A stretch of DNA of 52,619 nt from Prevotellaceae bacterium. Its GTDB lineage: Bacteria > Bacteroidota > Bacteroidia > Bacteroidales > Bacteroidaceae. The notes under the pieces were generated by a model, which saw nothing but the letters and a program-made list of their open reading frames with translations, had not been told where the DNA came from and did not search any database. Positions 1-9,274 of the stretch are shown here, one piece after another. The stretch spans positions 1 to 52,619 of the forward strand of contig JAQYPT010000095.1 of the NCBI GenBank assembly GCA_028726625.1, given 5' to 3'. Each line of letters starts with the position of its first letter. The stretch's first letter is position 1. The translations under genes were made by a program, and so were the position numbers.

Positions 1-37
1 AGAATACCCTGACGCATGTCTACTGGAGTGCAACAAA

Positions 38-84
38 CCCGAAAAACATTTGTTTCGTTGAGTACAAACATAAAGTTTTTCGGG
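38..84. repeat. Inverted repeat at left edge, in a divergent leader
   Basis: CCCGAAAAAC at 38-47 is repeated perfectly in reverse complement at 75-84. A second inner pair, TTTGT at 49-53 and ACAAA at 64-68, can extend the stem. It lies directly downstream of a minus-strand promoter (85-115), so it would fold at the 5' end of the leftward transcript. It could equally be an operator. No T-run follows on the plus strand, so a terminator for rightward transcription is unlikely. Confidence 0.55.
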
Positions 85-115
85 CAAAGGTAGTAAAGCT
101 GGAAGCCCACACAAA
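85..115 (-). promoter_or_regulatory. Divergent Bacteroidetes promoter for a gene left of the window
   Basis: On the minus strand the sequence reads TTTG (112-115), 19 nt, then TACCTTTG (85-92). This matches the Bacteroidetes primary sigma consensus of TTTG and TAnnTTTG at the expected spacing. The gene it drives starts outside the window. Placement beside a susC gene makes a regulator or another locus gene plausible, but that is inference. Confidence 0.6.
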
Positions 116-213
116 GGCGGCTAAAGTTGGATGCTTACAAATCAACTTCAAAACTATGTTGTCAAAAGCATAACAATCATATAGGTCTAACAATTTTAAT
201 TTAAAAGTAAACA

Positions 214-3200
214 ATGAAAAGTAAACAAGGCAGTAAGCTGTACTTGTTGTTGAGTGTTTCGCTGTTCTCTATCTCTCCCAGTGCGTATGCAACGGTGGAT
301 ACAGGACAGGGGAAGAACACCATTGATAAGGCTGTTCTAAAAAATGAAACACGGCAGTCACTGACCATCAGTGATATGCAACTAGACAACAATCAGCTTG
401 TAAAAGGAACAATTGTCGATGTGAACGGCGAACCCATTATCGGGGCTACTATCAAGGTGGTAGGCAGTAATGAGGGTGTCGTGAGCGATATGGATGGTCA
501 TTTCCAAATCAATGCATCATCACAAGGGAAGTTGCAGATATCTTATGTCGGGTACATCGAGCAGGAAATTAGCATTCAAGGACGTAAAAATCTGCAAATC
601 ACCCTAAAGGAAGACAAGAAAATATTAGACGAAGTGGTGGTGATTGGTTATGGCACTACAACTAGACGCAGCATTACGGGTGCGGTTGACCAGGTGAAAT
701 GCGACATCTTAGAAAATAAGCCTGTGGCTAATGTAACACAAGCATTGCAAGGTGCTGCGCCCAACTTAATCATTCAACGTAAGAGCTATAATCCCAATGG
801 AGAGAACACCAACCTGAATGTGCGTGGTATCAGCACCACCAACAGCAACTCTCCCCTGATTGTCATCGATGGATTGGTGTCCAATGAAGGCAGCTTGAAT
901 GACCTGAATCCTAATGACATTGAGAACATTTCCATCTTAAAAGATGCTGGTGCCGCTGCCATCTATGGATCTCGTTCATCCAATGGTGTCATCCTGGTAA
1001 CCACTAAGAAGGGACGAATTAATGAGCCTACGCGTGTTAGATTGAACACTGCAGTGGGATGGGAAGACCCTGACATTTTGTTCACGCCTGTAACAGGTTA
1101 TCAAAATGCCACGTTGAAGAATCTAGCATTGACCAACTCGGGCATGACTCCAGAGTTCACTCCAGAACAGATTCGTGACCTTTACGAACACAGAAATGAG
1201 GAAAACTGGTTCATGAATCAAATCTTCCGTACAGCCTTGCAGCAGAGCCATAACTTAAGTGTTTCAGGTGGTAGCCAAAAAACCACTTACATGGTAAGTC
1301 TGGGTTACTACGATCAGGAAAGCAACTATGTGGGGAATGATGCTTTTGGTATTCAACGTTATAACTTACGTTCGAACATTACAACCGAAGTTGGACGCTT
1401 CAAGATTCAGGCCTTGCTGGCCTTTACGCGCAACAATAGTGTGTCGACTATCGGTGGAAGCTTGGAAATTGATGCTACGCGTGTTCCTCCTTACTATTAT
1501 AATCAGCTGAAATCTAATGGAAAATATTTGCTCAACAGTTACCTCACCGAGTTTACTCCATTGGGTAACCTTGAGGCTGGAGGGACCAACAAATACCGCA
1601 ATAACGATTTTGTAGCCAACCTTAATGCCGAATATAAAATCATTGACGGATTGAAACTACGTGGCGTTTTTGGCGTTGACGTTGCCGGGCAATCGCGTTA
1701 TACCCGCACATTGAGGGTACCTTATTATTATAGTGCCGACCAGGAGAAGCCATCGCGTTACGGTAATGATAAGAACTATACTGAAAACTGGAATTATGAT
1801 TCGTATATGATTAACACGCAGTTGTTGCTCGATTATAACAAAAGTTTCGGAAACAACAATGTAAGTGCTTTGTTGGGTGTTACCAATGAGTCGGAGACAG
1901 GTCGCGGAAACCAGGTCAGAATAGACTATGCCAATGCCGATCTGGGTACATCTGCCAGTGACAAGGCAGAGATTACAACCAGTAATGGTTCTCATGTCTT
2001 CCCGGAAGATATGAGGAGAACCAGTATTACATCCGTATTGGGCCGCCTGGCTTATAACTATCGTGAACGTTATTATGCTGAGATTAACTTCAGATACGAC
2101 GGCTCTTCCAAGTTCGCCAAAGACTATCGTTGGGGATTTTTCCCATCACTATCCTTGGGATGGAGAATCTCTGATGAACAATGGATGAAGAACTATCAAG
2201 AGCATGTGGGCGACTTGAAGATTCGAGGATCTTATGGTGTCCTGGGAAACCAAACCATCGGGATTTATGACCGATACACCATTTACAACATGTTCAATAA
2301 CACCTATGCTTACAACAACAAAGAAGTAACCGGAGCGGGCTTTGTGCTTGGTACCGATAAGCTGAAATGGGAACGGACAAAAACCTTCAATGTAGGTTTT
2401 GATGCCACATTCTTCAAAAACAACTTGACGGTTTCTTTCGATTACTTCAACAAGCGAACAGTTGACATCTTGATGAAGCCGGTTGTTCCTTCTGTATACG
2501 GAACTATCCAAAACATGGATAATCTTGGTGAGGTCAGCAACCGCGGATGGGAGCTGGCACTGAACTACAGATTGCAGTCAGGTGATTTCGTTCATAACTT
2601 CATGGCAAACATTGGAGACAACTTCAATAAGTTGGAAAAGTTTCCTAATGAAGAACAGATTACACAGGCCAGCGAGATTTATATTCTTAAGCGTGTAGGT
2701 GTACCTTTGGGTTCATACTATGGATACCGCACTGACGGTTTCTTCAAAAGTTATGAAGAGATAGAAGCCTCTGCCCTACCCGTGGGTTTAACCGTTCAGC
2801 CCGGTGATAATAAATATGTAGACCGCAACAACGATGGTATCATCGACCCTAAAGACCGATTCATACTGGGTAATGCATTTCCACGCTACACCTTCGGTTT
2901 CAACTACGCTGTTGCTTGGAAAGGATTCGACTTCAGCCTTTTTGCACAAGGTGTAGGCAAGCGTGACATGGTTGTACGTGGAGAATTGCTCGAACCCTTC
3001 CACTCTAATTACTCGTATGTGATTTTCAAACACCAGCTTGATTATTGGACTCCTACCCATACAGATGCAAAATATCCTCGGTTGAGCGCACCGGGTTCTA
3101 CCTCTACAGCCAATAATTTCCGTTTGGGATCAGACATGTACTTGCTTAATGGTGCCTACCTTCGTTTGAAAAACATCACACTGGGTTACACATTGCCTAA

Positions 3201-3399
3201 GGCTTGGACAGATAAGATGTCAATGCAGAAACTAAGAGTGTATGTCACAGGTCAAAATCTGTTTACGTTCAGTAGCTGTTCATTCATCGACCCAGAGTCT
3301 TCTGAGTTCAACAACCAGATGAGAAATGGCGGTGCAAATAGCGGGCGCAACTACCCTACGCTGAAGTATTATGGTTTTGGTTTAGACATTGAATTCTAA
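214..3399 (+). CDS. SusC-like TonB-dependent outer-membrane receptor
   Basis: This is a TonB-dependent transporter of the SusC/RagA family, which imports oligosaccharides across the outer membrane together with a SusD lipoprotein lid. The 1061 residues begin with a signal peptide ending near SPSAYA (about residue 26). A carboxypeptidase-D-like regulatory domain follows (about 63-130), then the SusC signature LDEVVVIGYGT (about 138-149) and a plug domain with GSRSSNGVILVTTKKG (about 250-267). A long beta-barrel ends in a terminal phenylalanine, as usual for barrel insertion. The family is normally 950-1100 residues. The gene is first in a four-gene operon, 15 bases ahead of the susD-like gene. 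There is no anti-sigma-interacting N-terminal extension, so control by an ECF sigma factor is not indicated. The mannan substrate is inferred only from the GH76 gene downstream. Confidence 0.97.
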   Translation: MKSKQGSKLYLLLSVSLFSISPSAYATVDTGQGKNTIDKAVLKNETRQSLTISDMQLDNNQLVKGTIVDVNGEPIIGATIKVVGSNEGVVSDMDGHFQINASSQGKLQISYVGYIEQEISIQGRKNLQITLKEDKKILDEVVVIGYGTTTRRSITGAVDQVKCDILENKPVANVTQALQGAAPNLIIQRKSYNPNGENTNLNVRGISTTNSNSPLIVIDGLVSNEGSLNDLNPNDIENISILKDAGAAAIYGSRSSNGVILVTTKKGRINEPTRVRLNTAVGWEDPDILFTPVTGYQNATLKNLALTNSGMTPEFTPEQIRDLYEHRNEENWFMNQIFRTALQQSHNLSVSGGSQKTTYMVSLGYYDQESNYVGNDAFGIQRYNLRSNITTEVGRFKIQALLAFTRNNSVSTIGGSLEIDATRVPPYYYNQLKSNGKYLLNSYLTEFTPLGNLEAGGTNKYRNNDFVANLNAEYKIIDGLKLRGVFGVDVAGQSRYTRTLRVPYYYSADQEKPSRYGNDKNYTENWNYDSYMINTQLLLDYNKSFGNNNVSALLGVTNESETGRGNQVRIDYANADLGTSASDKAEITTSNGSHVFPEDMRRTSITSVLGRLAYNYRERYYAEINFRYDGSSKFAKDYRWGFFPSLSLGWRISDEQWMKNYQEHVGDLKIRGSYGVLGNQTIGIYDRYTIYNMFNNTYAYNNKEVTGAGFVLGTDKLKWERTKTFNVGFDATFFKNNLTVSFDYFNKRTVDILMKPVVPSVYGTIQNMDNLGEVSNRGWELALNYRLQSGDFVHNFMANIGDNFNKLEKFPNEEQITQASEIYILKRVGVPLGSYYGYRTDGFFKSYEEIEASALPVGLTVQPGDNKYVDRNNDGIIDPKDRFILGNAFPRYTFGFNYAVAWKGFDFSLFAQGVGKRDMVVRGELLEPFHSNYSYVIFKHQLDYWTPTHTDAKYPRLSAPGSTSTANNFRLGSDMYLLNGAYLRLKNITLGYTLPKAWTDKMSMQKLRVYVTGQNLFTFSSCSFIDPESSEFNNQMRNGGANSGRNYPTLKYYGFGLDIEF

Positions 3400-3414
3400 T
3401 TTGGAGGAACGAAA

Positions 3415-5028
3415 ATGAAGAAAATAAAATATTTGATAACATGCTTTATAGCTGTATTCATACTGGCTGGTTGCAACGGAATGGACAACGAGCCAACGAA
3501 CAGCTACACTAACAAATCCTTCTGGACATCAATCGTTAAGGCACAGTACATGCTCAATATGGCATACAACCAGTTGTACAGTGCCGGAAAAATGTGGCAA
3601 GACGAAGCTTTGAGCGACAATGTGTTCCAAGGACGTGGATTCACTGACCAACGAACCATTCGCAATGGTATCGCTGACCCAGCCACATCCATCTTTGCCA
3701 ACGAGTGGAGTAATCTCTATGGAGGTATCAAGACCACACATGTCATCTTGGAAAATATCGATAACCTGGATGCAACAGAAGCTGTGAAGAACAACATGAA
3801 GGCACAAGCCCGATTCATCCGTGCATCACTCTTCTTCCGTCTAACTAACTTCTATGGTGACATTCCATTCTTCACTAAGGACATCACGCTGGAAGAAGCG
3901 AATACGATTAGTCGTACACCACGTGCAAAGGTCATCGAATTCATTCATCAAGAACTGGACGACATCTTGCAGTACTTGCCCACTCGTGACCAACTTTCTG
4001 CAGAGGAAAATGGCAAAATCACCCAGGCTGCCGCATTGATGCTCCAAGCACGTGTCTACCTTTATGACAACGACTGGGCCAATGTAGAAAAGTATACCGG
4101 ACAGATTATGGATGGAAGTCATGGAACTTACAAATTGTTCCCTAGCTTCAGTGGATTGTTTGAAAGTGAGAATGAATACAACTCAGAGGTCATTATGGAC
4201 TGTGCATACGTTCCCTCTACCCGCACATGGAGTGAGATGAACGACATGGCTCCACTCTCTAAAGATGCTCGCGTTATCTCTACAGCTCCAACACAGGAAC
4301 TGGTAGACAACTTCATCGCACTCGATGGAGACCCTATCAGCAGTTCTAAGACCTACAACGAGGCTCGTCCTTATGTCAACCGTGACCCACGTCTCACCGG
4401 AACTGTTATATATGATGGGTACGACTGGAGTGGAAATATCAAGGATGGCTCTGTAGGTGAGATTATCTACACCAATCCTAAGAAAAACACTCCCGATGGA
4501 TACAAAGGACTCACGGGCAACTCTTCGGCAACAGGCTACTATGTTCGAAAATACTATGACAAGCATCATGAAGCAGGTATGTCATCAGGTTTGAACATTA
4601 TCACCATGCGTTATGCCGATGTTCTCTTGATGTATGCAGAAGCCATGAATGAACAAGGAAAGATGACAGCCGAGGTTTGGAACAAAACCATTCGTCTCAT
4701 CCGCGAACGTGCTGGCTTCACAAACCCAAAAGCTCTTAACTTTCCTGCAGAACAGTCACAGGAAGAAATGCGCCAGACGCTGCGCGTAGAGCGCCGATCA
4801 GAGCTTGCTTTAGAAGGTTTAAGATGGTTTGACATCAAACGATGGAAGGCCGGAACCGAATATCTCAATGGCTATATGCATGGTGCAAGATACGGAACCA
4901 ACAACACCTACATTCGTTTGGACAATTATCAGTTTCTCGATGCACGTGATTACCTGTGGTCGGTGCCTCAGTCACAGATGGACATCAATCCAAACTTGAA
5001 GCCAAACAACCCCGGATATGCTAACTAA
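3415..5028 (+). CDS. SusD-like surface glycan-binding lipoprotein
   Basis: SusD/RagB family protein that sits on the outer face of the outer membrane and caps the SusC barrel. The N-terminus MKKIKYLITC... leads into a lipobox, LAGC, with the lipidated cysteine at residue 20. Helical TPR-like segments typical of SusD follow, for example the ARFIRASLFFRLTNFYGDIP stretch near residue 130. The C-terminal half has the family sequence ERRSELALEGLRWFDIKRW. The length of 537 residues is normal. It follows the susC-like gene by 15 bases and is surely co-transcribed. Family membership is clear, but the exact ligand cannot be read from the sequence. Confidence 0.96.
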   Translation: MKKIKYLITCFIAVFILAGCNGMDNEPTNSYTNKSFWTSIVKAQYMLNMAYNQLYSAGKMWQDEALSDNVFQGRGFTDQRTIRNGIADPATSIFANEWSNLYGGIKTTHVILENIDNLDATEAVKNNMKAQARFIRASLFFRLTNFYGDIPFFTKDITLEEANTISRTPRAKVIEFIHQELDDILQYLPTRDQLSAEENGKITQAAALMLQARVYLYDNDWANVEKYTGQIMDGSHGTYKLFPSFSGLFESENEYNSEVIMDCAYVPSTRTWSEMNDMAPLSKDARVISTAPTQELVDNFIALDGDPISSSKTYNEARPYVNRDPRLTGTVIYDGYDWSGNIKDGSVGEIIYTNPKKNTPDGYKGLTGNSSATGYYVRKYYDKHHEAGMSSGLNIITMRYADVLLMYAEAMNEQGKMTAEVWNKTIRLIRERAGFTNPKALNFPAEQSQEEMRQTLRVERRSELALEGLRWFDIKRWKAGTEYLNGYMHGARYGTNNTYIRLDNYQFLDARDYLWSVPQSQMDINPNLKPNNPGYAN

Positions 5029-5059
5029 TAACAAGAATAAAGATAATACATACAAAATT

Positions 5060-6220
5060 ATGAAAACAAAAATATTTTCATCCCTACTGATGATCAGTGC
5101 TCTTTTTCTAAGCACGTCATGTACAGAAGACATGGAGTATAAAGATGTAAACGTTACAGCTGTCAAGCAACTCATGTCACCAAAAGACGGACAGACCGTA
5201 CAACTGAAAGCTTCTGAAACGGCAACAACCTTCTTTGAATGGTCCTCCGCCTTAGCCGAAGACGGTAACACACCACTGTACGAAGTGTTGTTCGCCAAAG
5301 AGGATGGCGATTTCTCAACGCCTGTTTACCGCATTACTTCTGACAACAACGGCTCTCGCAATTATGCAACCATCAGTCACAAGAACCTTGACAAGATTGC
5401 ATCGCTGGCCGGATTGGGAAGTGGTGAGACTGGAACCTTGAAGTGGACGGTTGTATCATCACGTGGCATCAATCAGGCAACCAGCACAGAAGTGCGCACC
5501 ATCAAAATCACTCGTCTGTTGGGCTTCGCAGAAATTCCGACGCAACTATTCATTACCGGCGAAGGTTCTGAAGGACACAACGATGTGAACAAGGCAATGG
5601 CATTCTCGGCACCGAAGAGTGGTGAATTCGAGATTTTCACCAAATTGGAAGCCGGAAAACCCTATTATTTTATTGACAACAAGAAAGATGAATCTCGAAA
5701 ATTCTTCATTGATGGCGCTACTCTCAAAGAGAACAATGCTACGTTGGGTACGGCTACAGTAGCCGAAACGGGTGTATATCGCATCAATCTCGACTTCTCC
5801 ATCGCAACAGCTAAACTTTCCAAGGTAGAGAGTGTAGGTTTCTTCTTCAGTCCAAGCAATGCCGTAACCATACCTTTGGCATACCAAGGCAACGGAACAT
5901 GGATCGGTTCGGGGGCTACACCGTTCAAACAAGAAGGTTGGGGACGTGATCAGCGTTACAAATTTGAAATGGTATTCGAAAAAGATGGCGTACGGTCTAC
6001 TGTCCATTGGGGTCCCACCAACGCCGGACTTGATAGTGCTCCTGGAGATGCCGAAGCTGATTCATACTACGAAATGAAGGAATACAGACCTTCACAATGG
6101 GATCAAAAGTGGAAGCTTCAAGACAAATTTGACACGGAAAAGACCGGCAACAAGTCAAAATTTACATTCTACCTTAATGGCGATGGTGCATACCGTCACA
6201 CTGTAGAGATAGCAAAATAA
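5060..6220 (+). CDS. SusE-like surface glycan-binding lipoprotein
   Basis: Outer-membrane lipoprotein of the SusE type, expected to bind polysaccharide at the cell surface beside the SusCD complex. From the ATG at 5060 the protein has 386 residues, a signal sequence and a cysteine at residue 21 (LSTSC), followed by acidic residues. An Ig-like SusE N-terminal domain covers about residues 35-155. The C-terminal part ends with FTFYLNGDGAYRHTVEI, a beta-rich pattern typical of SusE/F carbohydrate-binding modules. The open frame extends upstream to 5018, but that start overlaps the susD stop and lacks a signal peptide, so 5060 is preferred. SusE-type proteins vary strongly in sequence, so the specificity is unknown. 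Confidence 0.85.
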   Translation: MKTKIFSSLLMISALFLSTSCTEDMEYKDVNVTAVKQLMSPKDGQTVQLKASETATTFFEWSSALAEDGNTPLYEVLFAKEDGDFSTPVYRITSDNNGSRNYATISHKNLDKIASLAGLGSGETGTLKWTVVSSRGINQATSTEVRTIKITRLLGFAEIPTQLFITGEGSEGHNDVNKAMAFSAPKSGEFEIFTKLEAGKPYYFIDNKKDESRKFFIDGATLKENNATLGTATVAETGVYRINLDFSIATAKLSKVESVGFFFSPSNAVTIPLAYQGNGTWIGSGATPFKQEGWGRDQRYKFEMVFEKDGVRSTVHWGPTNAGLDSAPGDAEADSYYEMKEYRPSQWDQKWKLQDKFDTEKTGNKSKFTFYLNGDGAYRHTVEIAK

Positions 6221-6231
6221 TGGTAAAAGGC

Positions 6232-6299
6232 AGAGGATGGGCTTTTACAATGGTTGACATTCAACCAGCCAGCTGTACAAGTAGGCAGGCTCATCCTCT
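6232..6299 (+). other. Intercistronic stem-loop before the GH76 gene
   Basis: AGAGGATGGGC at 6232-6242 pairs with GCTCATCCTCT at 6289-6299, 11 pairs including one G-T wobble. An inner GGTTG/CAACC hairpin lies in the loop. The structure begins just after the susE-like stop and ends about 30 bases before the GH76 start. No T-run follows, so it looks more like an mRNA processing or stability element than a terminator. Confidence 0.5.
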
Positions 6300-6330
6300 A
6301 CCTTACTCATTGACAATAAATAAGCATAAA

Positions 6331-7497
6331 ATGAAAAAAACATTTCTATATCTATTCCTGTTCGTGTTAGGAGCATCAACCTGGCAGTCGTGTTCTGACA
6401 TCGAAGATGAATATACCTATGGGCGTGATCAATATACTATTGATTGGAACGCAGCTGCCGACAGTGCAACGTCATCGCTCATCAAGCACTTCTGGGATCA
6501 GAAAAATCATTATTTTGTATATCACGCCGACCGTTTTGAGCTCGGCTACGATAATAATTACTGGCCACAGGCGCATGCCATGGATGCGGTCATCGACGCC
6601 TATCTGCGTACGAAAGACGCCAAGTATTCACAATTGTTCGACCAATGGTTCGAAGGTATCAAAGCAGCAAACTTCTCCAATCCCGGACGTAATTATCTAA
6701 ACGACTTTTATGATGATTCCGAATGGATTGCACTCACCATGCTACGCCTCTACGAAGCGACGAAAGATACCAAGTATCTCGACGCCACCAAAGAGCTTTG
6801 GACATGGATCAAGGGCGGATGGAACGAGTTGGGAGAAGGTGGCATCGCCTGGGAGCGAAAGAAGAATCAACACAGTAAGAATGCTTGTTCTAACGGCCCG
6901 GCAGCCATTTTGGCAGCTCGGTTATACAGGACAACAAAGGATGAGAATGATTTAAACTGGGCAAGAAAAATCTACGAGTGGGAAAAACAAACCCTCTTCA
7001 ATCAAGCTACAGGTGCCGTTTATGACAACTTGAACGCGAAAACAGGTGAACTGAACACCATGACCTTGAGCTACAATCAAGGAACGTTCGTGGGTGCTGC
7101 ATACGAGTTATACAAGCTCACTGGCGACGACATTTACTTGAACGATGCTCGCAAAGCGGCTTATTACTGCATCAGCAATGCTTCGATGATTGATATTGGC
7201 AATAATATATTGCGCAACGAGGGTGAAGGCGATGGCGGTTTGTTCAAAGGTATCTTCATGAGATACTTCACACAGTTGGTTTTGGAACCCAATTTGAATG
7301 CTGCTTATGCCAAGAAATTCACAACATTCTTGGACAACAACGCAGAAGTGTTGTGGCGCAAGGGTGTTAACAAGAAGGTCATGCTCTTTGGACCCAACTG
7401 GGCTTTGGCTCCAATTGGAACCACACAGCTTACCTCACAAACATCGGGTGCTACCTTGATGGAAATGAGAGCCTATTATGAAAAGAACAAAAAATAA
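6331..7497 (+). CDS. GH76 family alpha-1,6-mannanase-like lipoprotein
   Basis: Glycoside hydrolase family 76, whose characterised members cut the alpha-1,6-mannan backbone of fungal mannan. The 388-residue protein starts with a lipoprotein signal, with cysteine 21 in TWQSC, so it is probably attached to the outer membrane. The (alpha/alpha)6 toroid pattern is visible: NYWPQAHAMDAVIDAY near residue 76, then the adjacent aspartates D128-D129 in NDFYDDSEW, the position of the family's catalytic pair. The frame is open from 6220, but the ATG at 6331 starts a proper signal peptide and the upstream stretch is a stem-loop, so 6331 is used. It is the only hydrolase in this four-gene locus and the only clue to the substrate. 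Whether it acts as an endo-mannanase or on short oligosaccharides cannot be told. Confidence 0.9.
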   Translation: MKKTFLYLFLFVLGASTWQSCSDIEDEYTYGRDQYTIDWNAAADSATSSLIKHFWDQKNHYFVYHADRFELGYDNNYWPQAHAMDAVIDAYLRTKDAKYSQLFDQWFEGIKAANFSNPGRNYLNDFYDDSEWIALTMLRLYEATKDTKYLDATKELWTWIKGGWNELGEGGIAWERKKNQHSKNACSNGPAAILAARLYRTTKDENDLNWARKIYEWEKQTLFNQATGAVYDNLNAKTGELNTMTLSYNQGTFVGAAYELYKLTGDDIYLNDARKAAYYCISNASMIDIGNNILRNEGEGDGGLFKGIFMRYFTQLVLEPNLNAAYAKKFTTFLDNNAEVLWRKGVNKKVMLFGPNWALAPIGTTQLTSQTSGATLMEMRAYYEKNKK

Positions 7498-7563
7498 CGC
7501 TATAGTTTAACTTTCTCAGATATTCATATATAACTTAACCACAGAGAGTTATTAACACAAAAT

Positions 7564-7597
7564 GGCAAGATGCATGACATCTTGCCGTTTTTATATT
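7564..7597 (+). terminator. Intrinsic terminator of the mannan locus
   Basis: GGCAAGATG (7564-7572) and CATCTTGCC (7578-7586) form a perfect 9-bp stem with a 5-base loop. The stem is followed by GTTTTTATATTTTT. It sits 66 bases after the GH76 stop and should end the operon. Confidence 0.85.
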
Positions 7598-7614
7598 TTT
7601 CATGCCTGCCAATA

Positions 7615-7665
7615 GCATTGAGTTTGACTTCCAAAGTCAATGCTTTTCAAGGTCAAACTCATTGA
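7615..7665. repeat. 22-bp-phased intergenic array, locus 1
   Basis: One unit on the plus strand, GCATTGAGTTTG at 7615-7626, is followed by two inverted units, CAAAGTCAATGC at 7632-7643 and CAAACTCATTGA at 7654-7665. The two inverted units are exactly 22 bp apart. Further weak copies may run to about 7713. See the related arrays near 15.4, 31.4, 43.9 and 52.4 kb. Confidence 0.6.
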
Positions 7666-7831
7666 CTTTACACGCCAATCTACATGCCATTAAAAAGATA
7701 TGCATAACAGGCTTGATAAGAACATGAATTTTGAGATGGTTAGCCGGTTCAACTGTTCTTCAAGAAAATATTGTCAAATTGTTTGGACAATTACAGATTT
7801 TACCTTAATTTTACCAACCAAAACAAGCAAG

Positions 7832-9250
7832 ATGTCAAGAAAAAAGAAGCCTTTACCCTTATTAGAAAACATCCTGATTACGGACGTTGCCGCCGAAGGA
7901 AAGTCGTTGGCACGCATAGACGACATGGTTGTATTTGTACCATTTGCAGTACCCGGAGACGTGGTAGACTTGCAGGTGCGCAAAAAGAAGCACCACTATT
8001 GTGAAGCCGAGGTGGTACGTTTCATCAAATACAGTGATGTGCGACAAACACCAAAGTGCCAGCATTTTGGAATTTGTGGTGGATGTAAGTGGCAAATGTT
8101 GCCCTATGAAGAACAACTTAAGGCTAAACAAAAGCAAGTACACGACCAATTGGAGCGAATCGGTAAGATAGAATTACCCGAATTCAGACCTATCATGGGG
8201 TCGGAAAAGACATATGAATACCGCAACAAACTGGAGTTTGGTTGCTCCAACAAACGATGGCTAACCTGGGAAGAGGTGACCGGTGGGGTGAAATATGACC
8301 ACATGAATGCCATTGGTTTTCACATCACAGGAGCCTTTGATAAGATCTATCCCATCGAGAAATGTTGGCTCATGGATGACCTCTGCAATCAAATCAGAAA
8401 CTGCATTCGCGACTATGCCATCGACCACGACATCAGCTTCTTTGACCTGAGAGCACAAACCGGACTGCTGCGCGACATCATGATACGCAGTGCGAACACG
8501 GGTGAGTGGATGGTACTGGTTCAGTTTAAGTTCCAAGAAGAGGGTGATGAACAACGTGCGCATGGGCTATTGCAGCATGTAGCCGACTCGTTTCCACAGA
8601 TAACTTCCCTACTTTACGTGGACAACCAGAAGTGTAACGATACCTTTGGCGACCAAACGGTTGTGGTGTTCAAGGGAAAAGATCATATCACAGAAACCAT
8701 GGGCGACCTAAAGTTCAAAGTGGCAGCCAAGAGCTTTTACCAAACCAATACCAACCAGGCTTACCATCTATACAGCGTGGCGCGCGAGTTTGCCCAACTT
8801 ACTGGTAAAGAGTTGGTTTACGATCTATACACGGGAACGGGTACCATTGCCAATTTCGTGGCCAGAGAAGCCCGACAGGTCATCGGCATTGAATATGTAG
8901 AAGATGCCATCAAAGATGCGAAAGTCAATTCGGCAACCAACAACATATCCAACACCCTGTTCTACGCAGGCGACATGAAGAACATTCTTACCGAGGAATT
9001 CATTACCGAACATGGCCGTCCTGATGTCATTATCACCGATCCTCCACGCGCAGGCATGCACCCAGATGTGGTTCGTACCATTCTCGGAGCGGCTCCACAA
9101 CGCATTGTTTACGTCAGTTGCAATCCTGCAACACAAGCGCGCGACCTGCAAATGTTGGATGAGCAGTACAAGGTAATGGCCGTTCAGCCAGTTGATATGT
9201 TTCCCCACACGCCACATGTTGAGAACGTGGTACTGCTTGAGCAACGCTAA
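7832..9250 (+). CDS. rlmD: 23S rRNA (uracil-5-)-methyltransferase, RlmD/RumA type
   Basis: S-adenosylmethionine-dependent RNA methyltransferase forming 5-methyluridine in 23S rRNA. From the ATG at 7832 it has 472 residues. A TRAM RNA-binding domain covers about residues 10-65. Cysteines C76, C82 and C85 in CQHFGICGGC, plus a later cysteine, match the iron-sulfur site of RumA-type enzymes. The Rossmann part has DLYTGTGTIANF and the DPPRAGMHPDVV motif. The catalytic nucleophile is C430 in YVSCNPATQARD. The open frame reaches back to 7700, but that stretch overlaps degenerate repeats and adds no recognisable domain. RlmC/RlmCD-like specificity cannot be excluded, because the target uridine is not readable from sequence. 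Confidence 0.92.
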   Translation: MSRKKKPLPLLENILITDVAAEGKSLARIDDMVVFVPFAVPGDVVDLQVRKKKHHYCEAEVVRFIKYSDVRQTPKCQHFGICGGCKWQMLPYEEQLKAKQKQVHDQLERIGKIELPEFRPIMGSEKTYEYRNKLEFGCSNKRWLTWEEVTGGVKYDHMNAIGFHITGAFDKIYPIEKCWLMDDLCNQIRNCIRDYAIDHDISFFDLRAQTGLLRDIMIRSANTGEWMVLVQFKFQEEGDEQRAHGLLQHVADSFPQITSLLYVDNQKCNDTFGDQTVVVFKGKDHITETMGDLKFKVAAKSFYQTNTNQAYHLYSVAREFAQLTGKELVYDLYTGTGTIANFVAREARQVIGIEYVEDAIKDAKVNSATNNISNTLFYAGDMKNILTEEFITEHGRPDVIITDPPRAGMHPDVVRTILGAAPQRIVYVSCNPATQARDLQMLDEQYKVMAVQPVDMFPHTPHVENVVLLEQR

Positions 9251-9274
9251 GACAGAGTCTAAAACAAATCTACT

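Noticed and set aside
7700..7831. Upstream extension of the rRNA methyltransferase
   Set aside because: The extra 44 codons overlap degenerate repeats and precede a normal TRAM-domain start at 7832.
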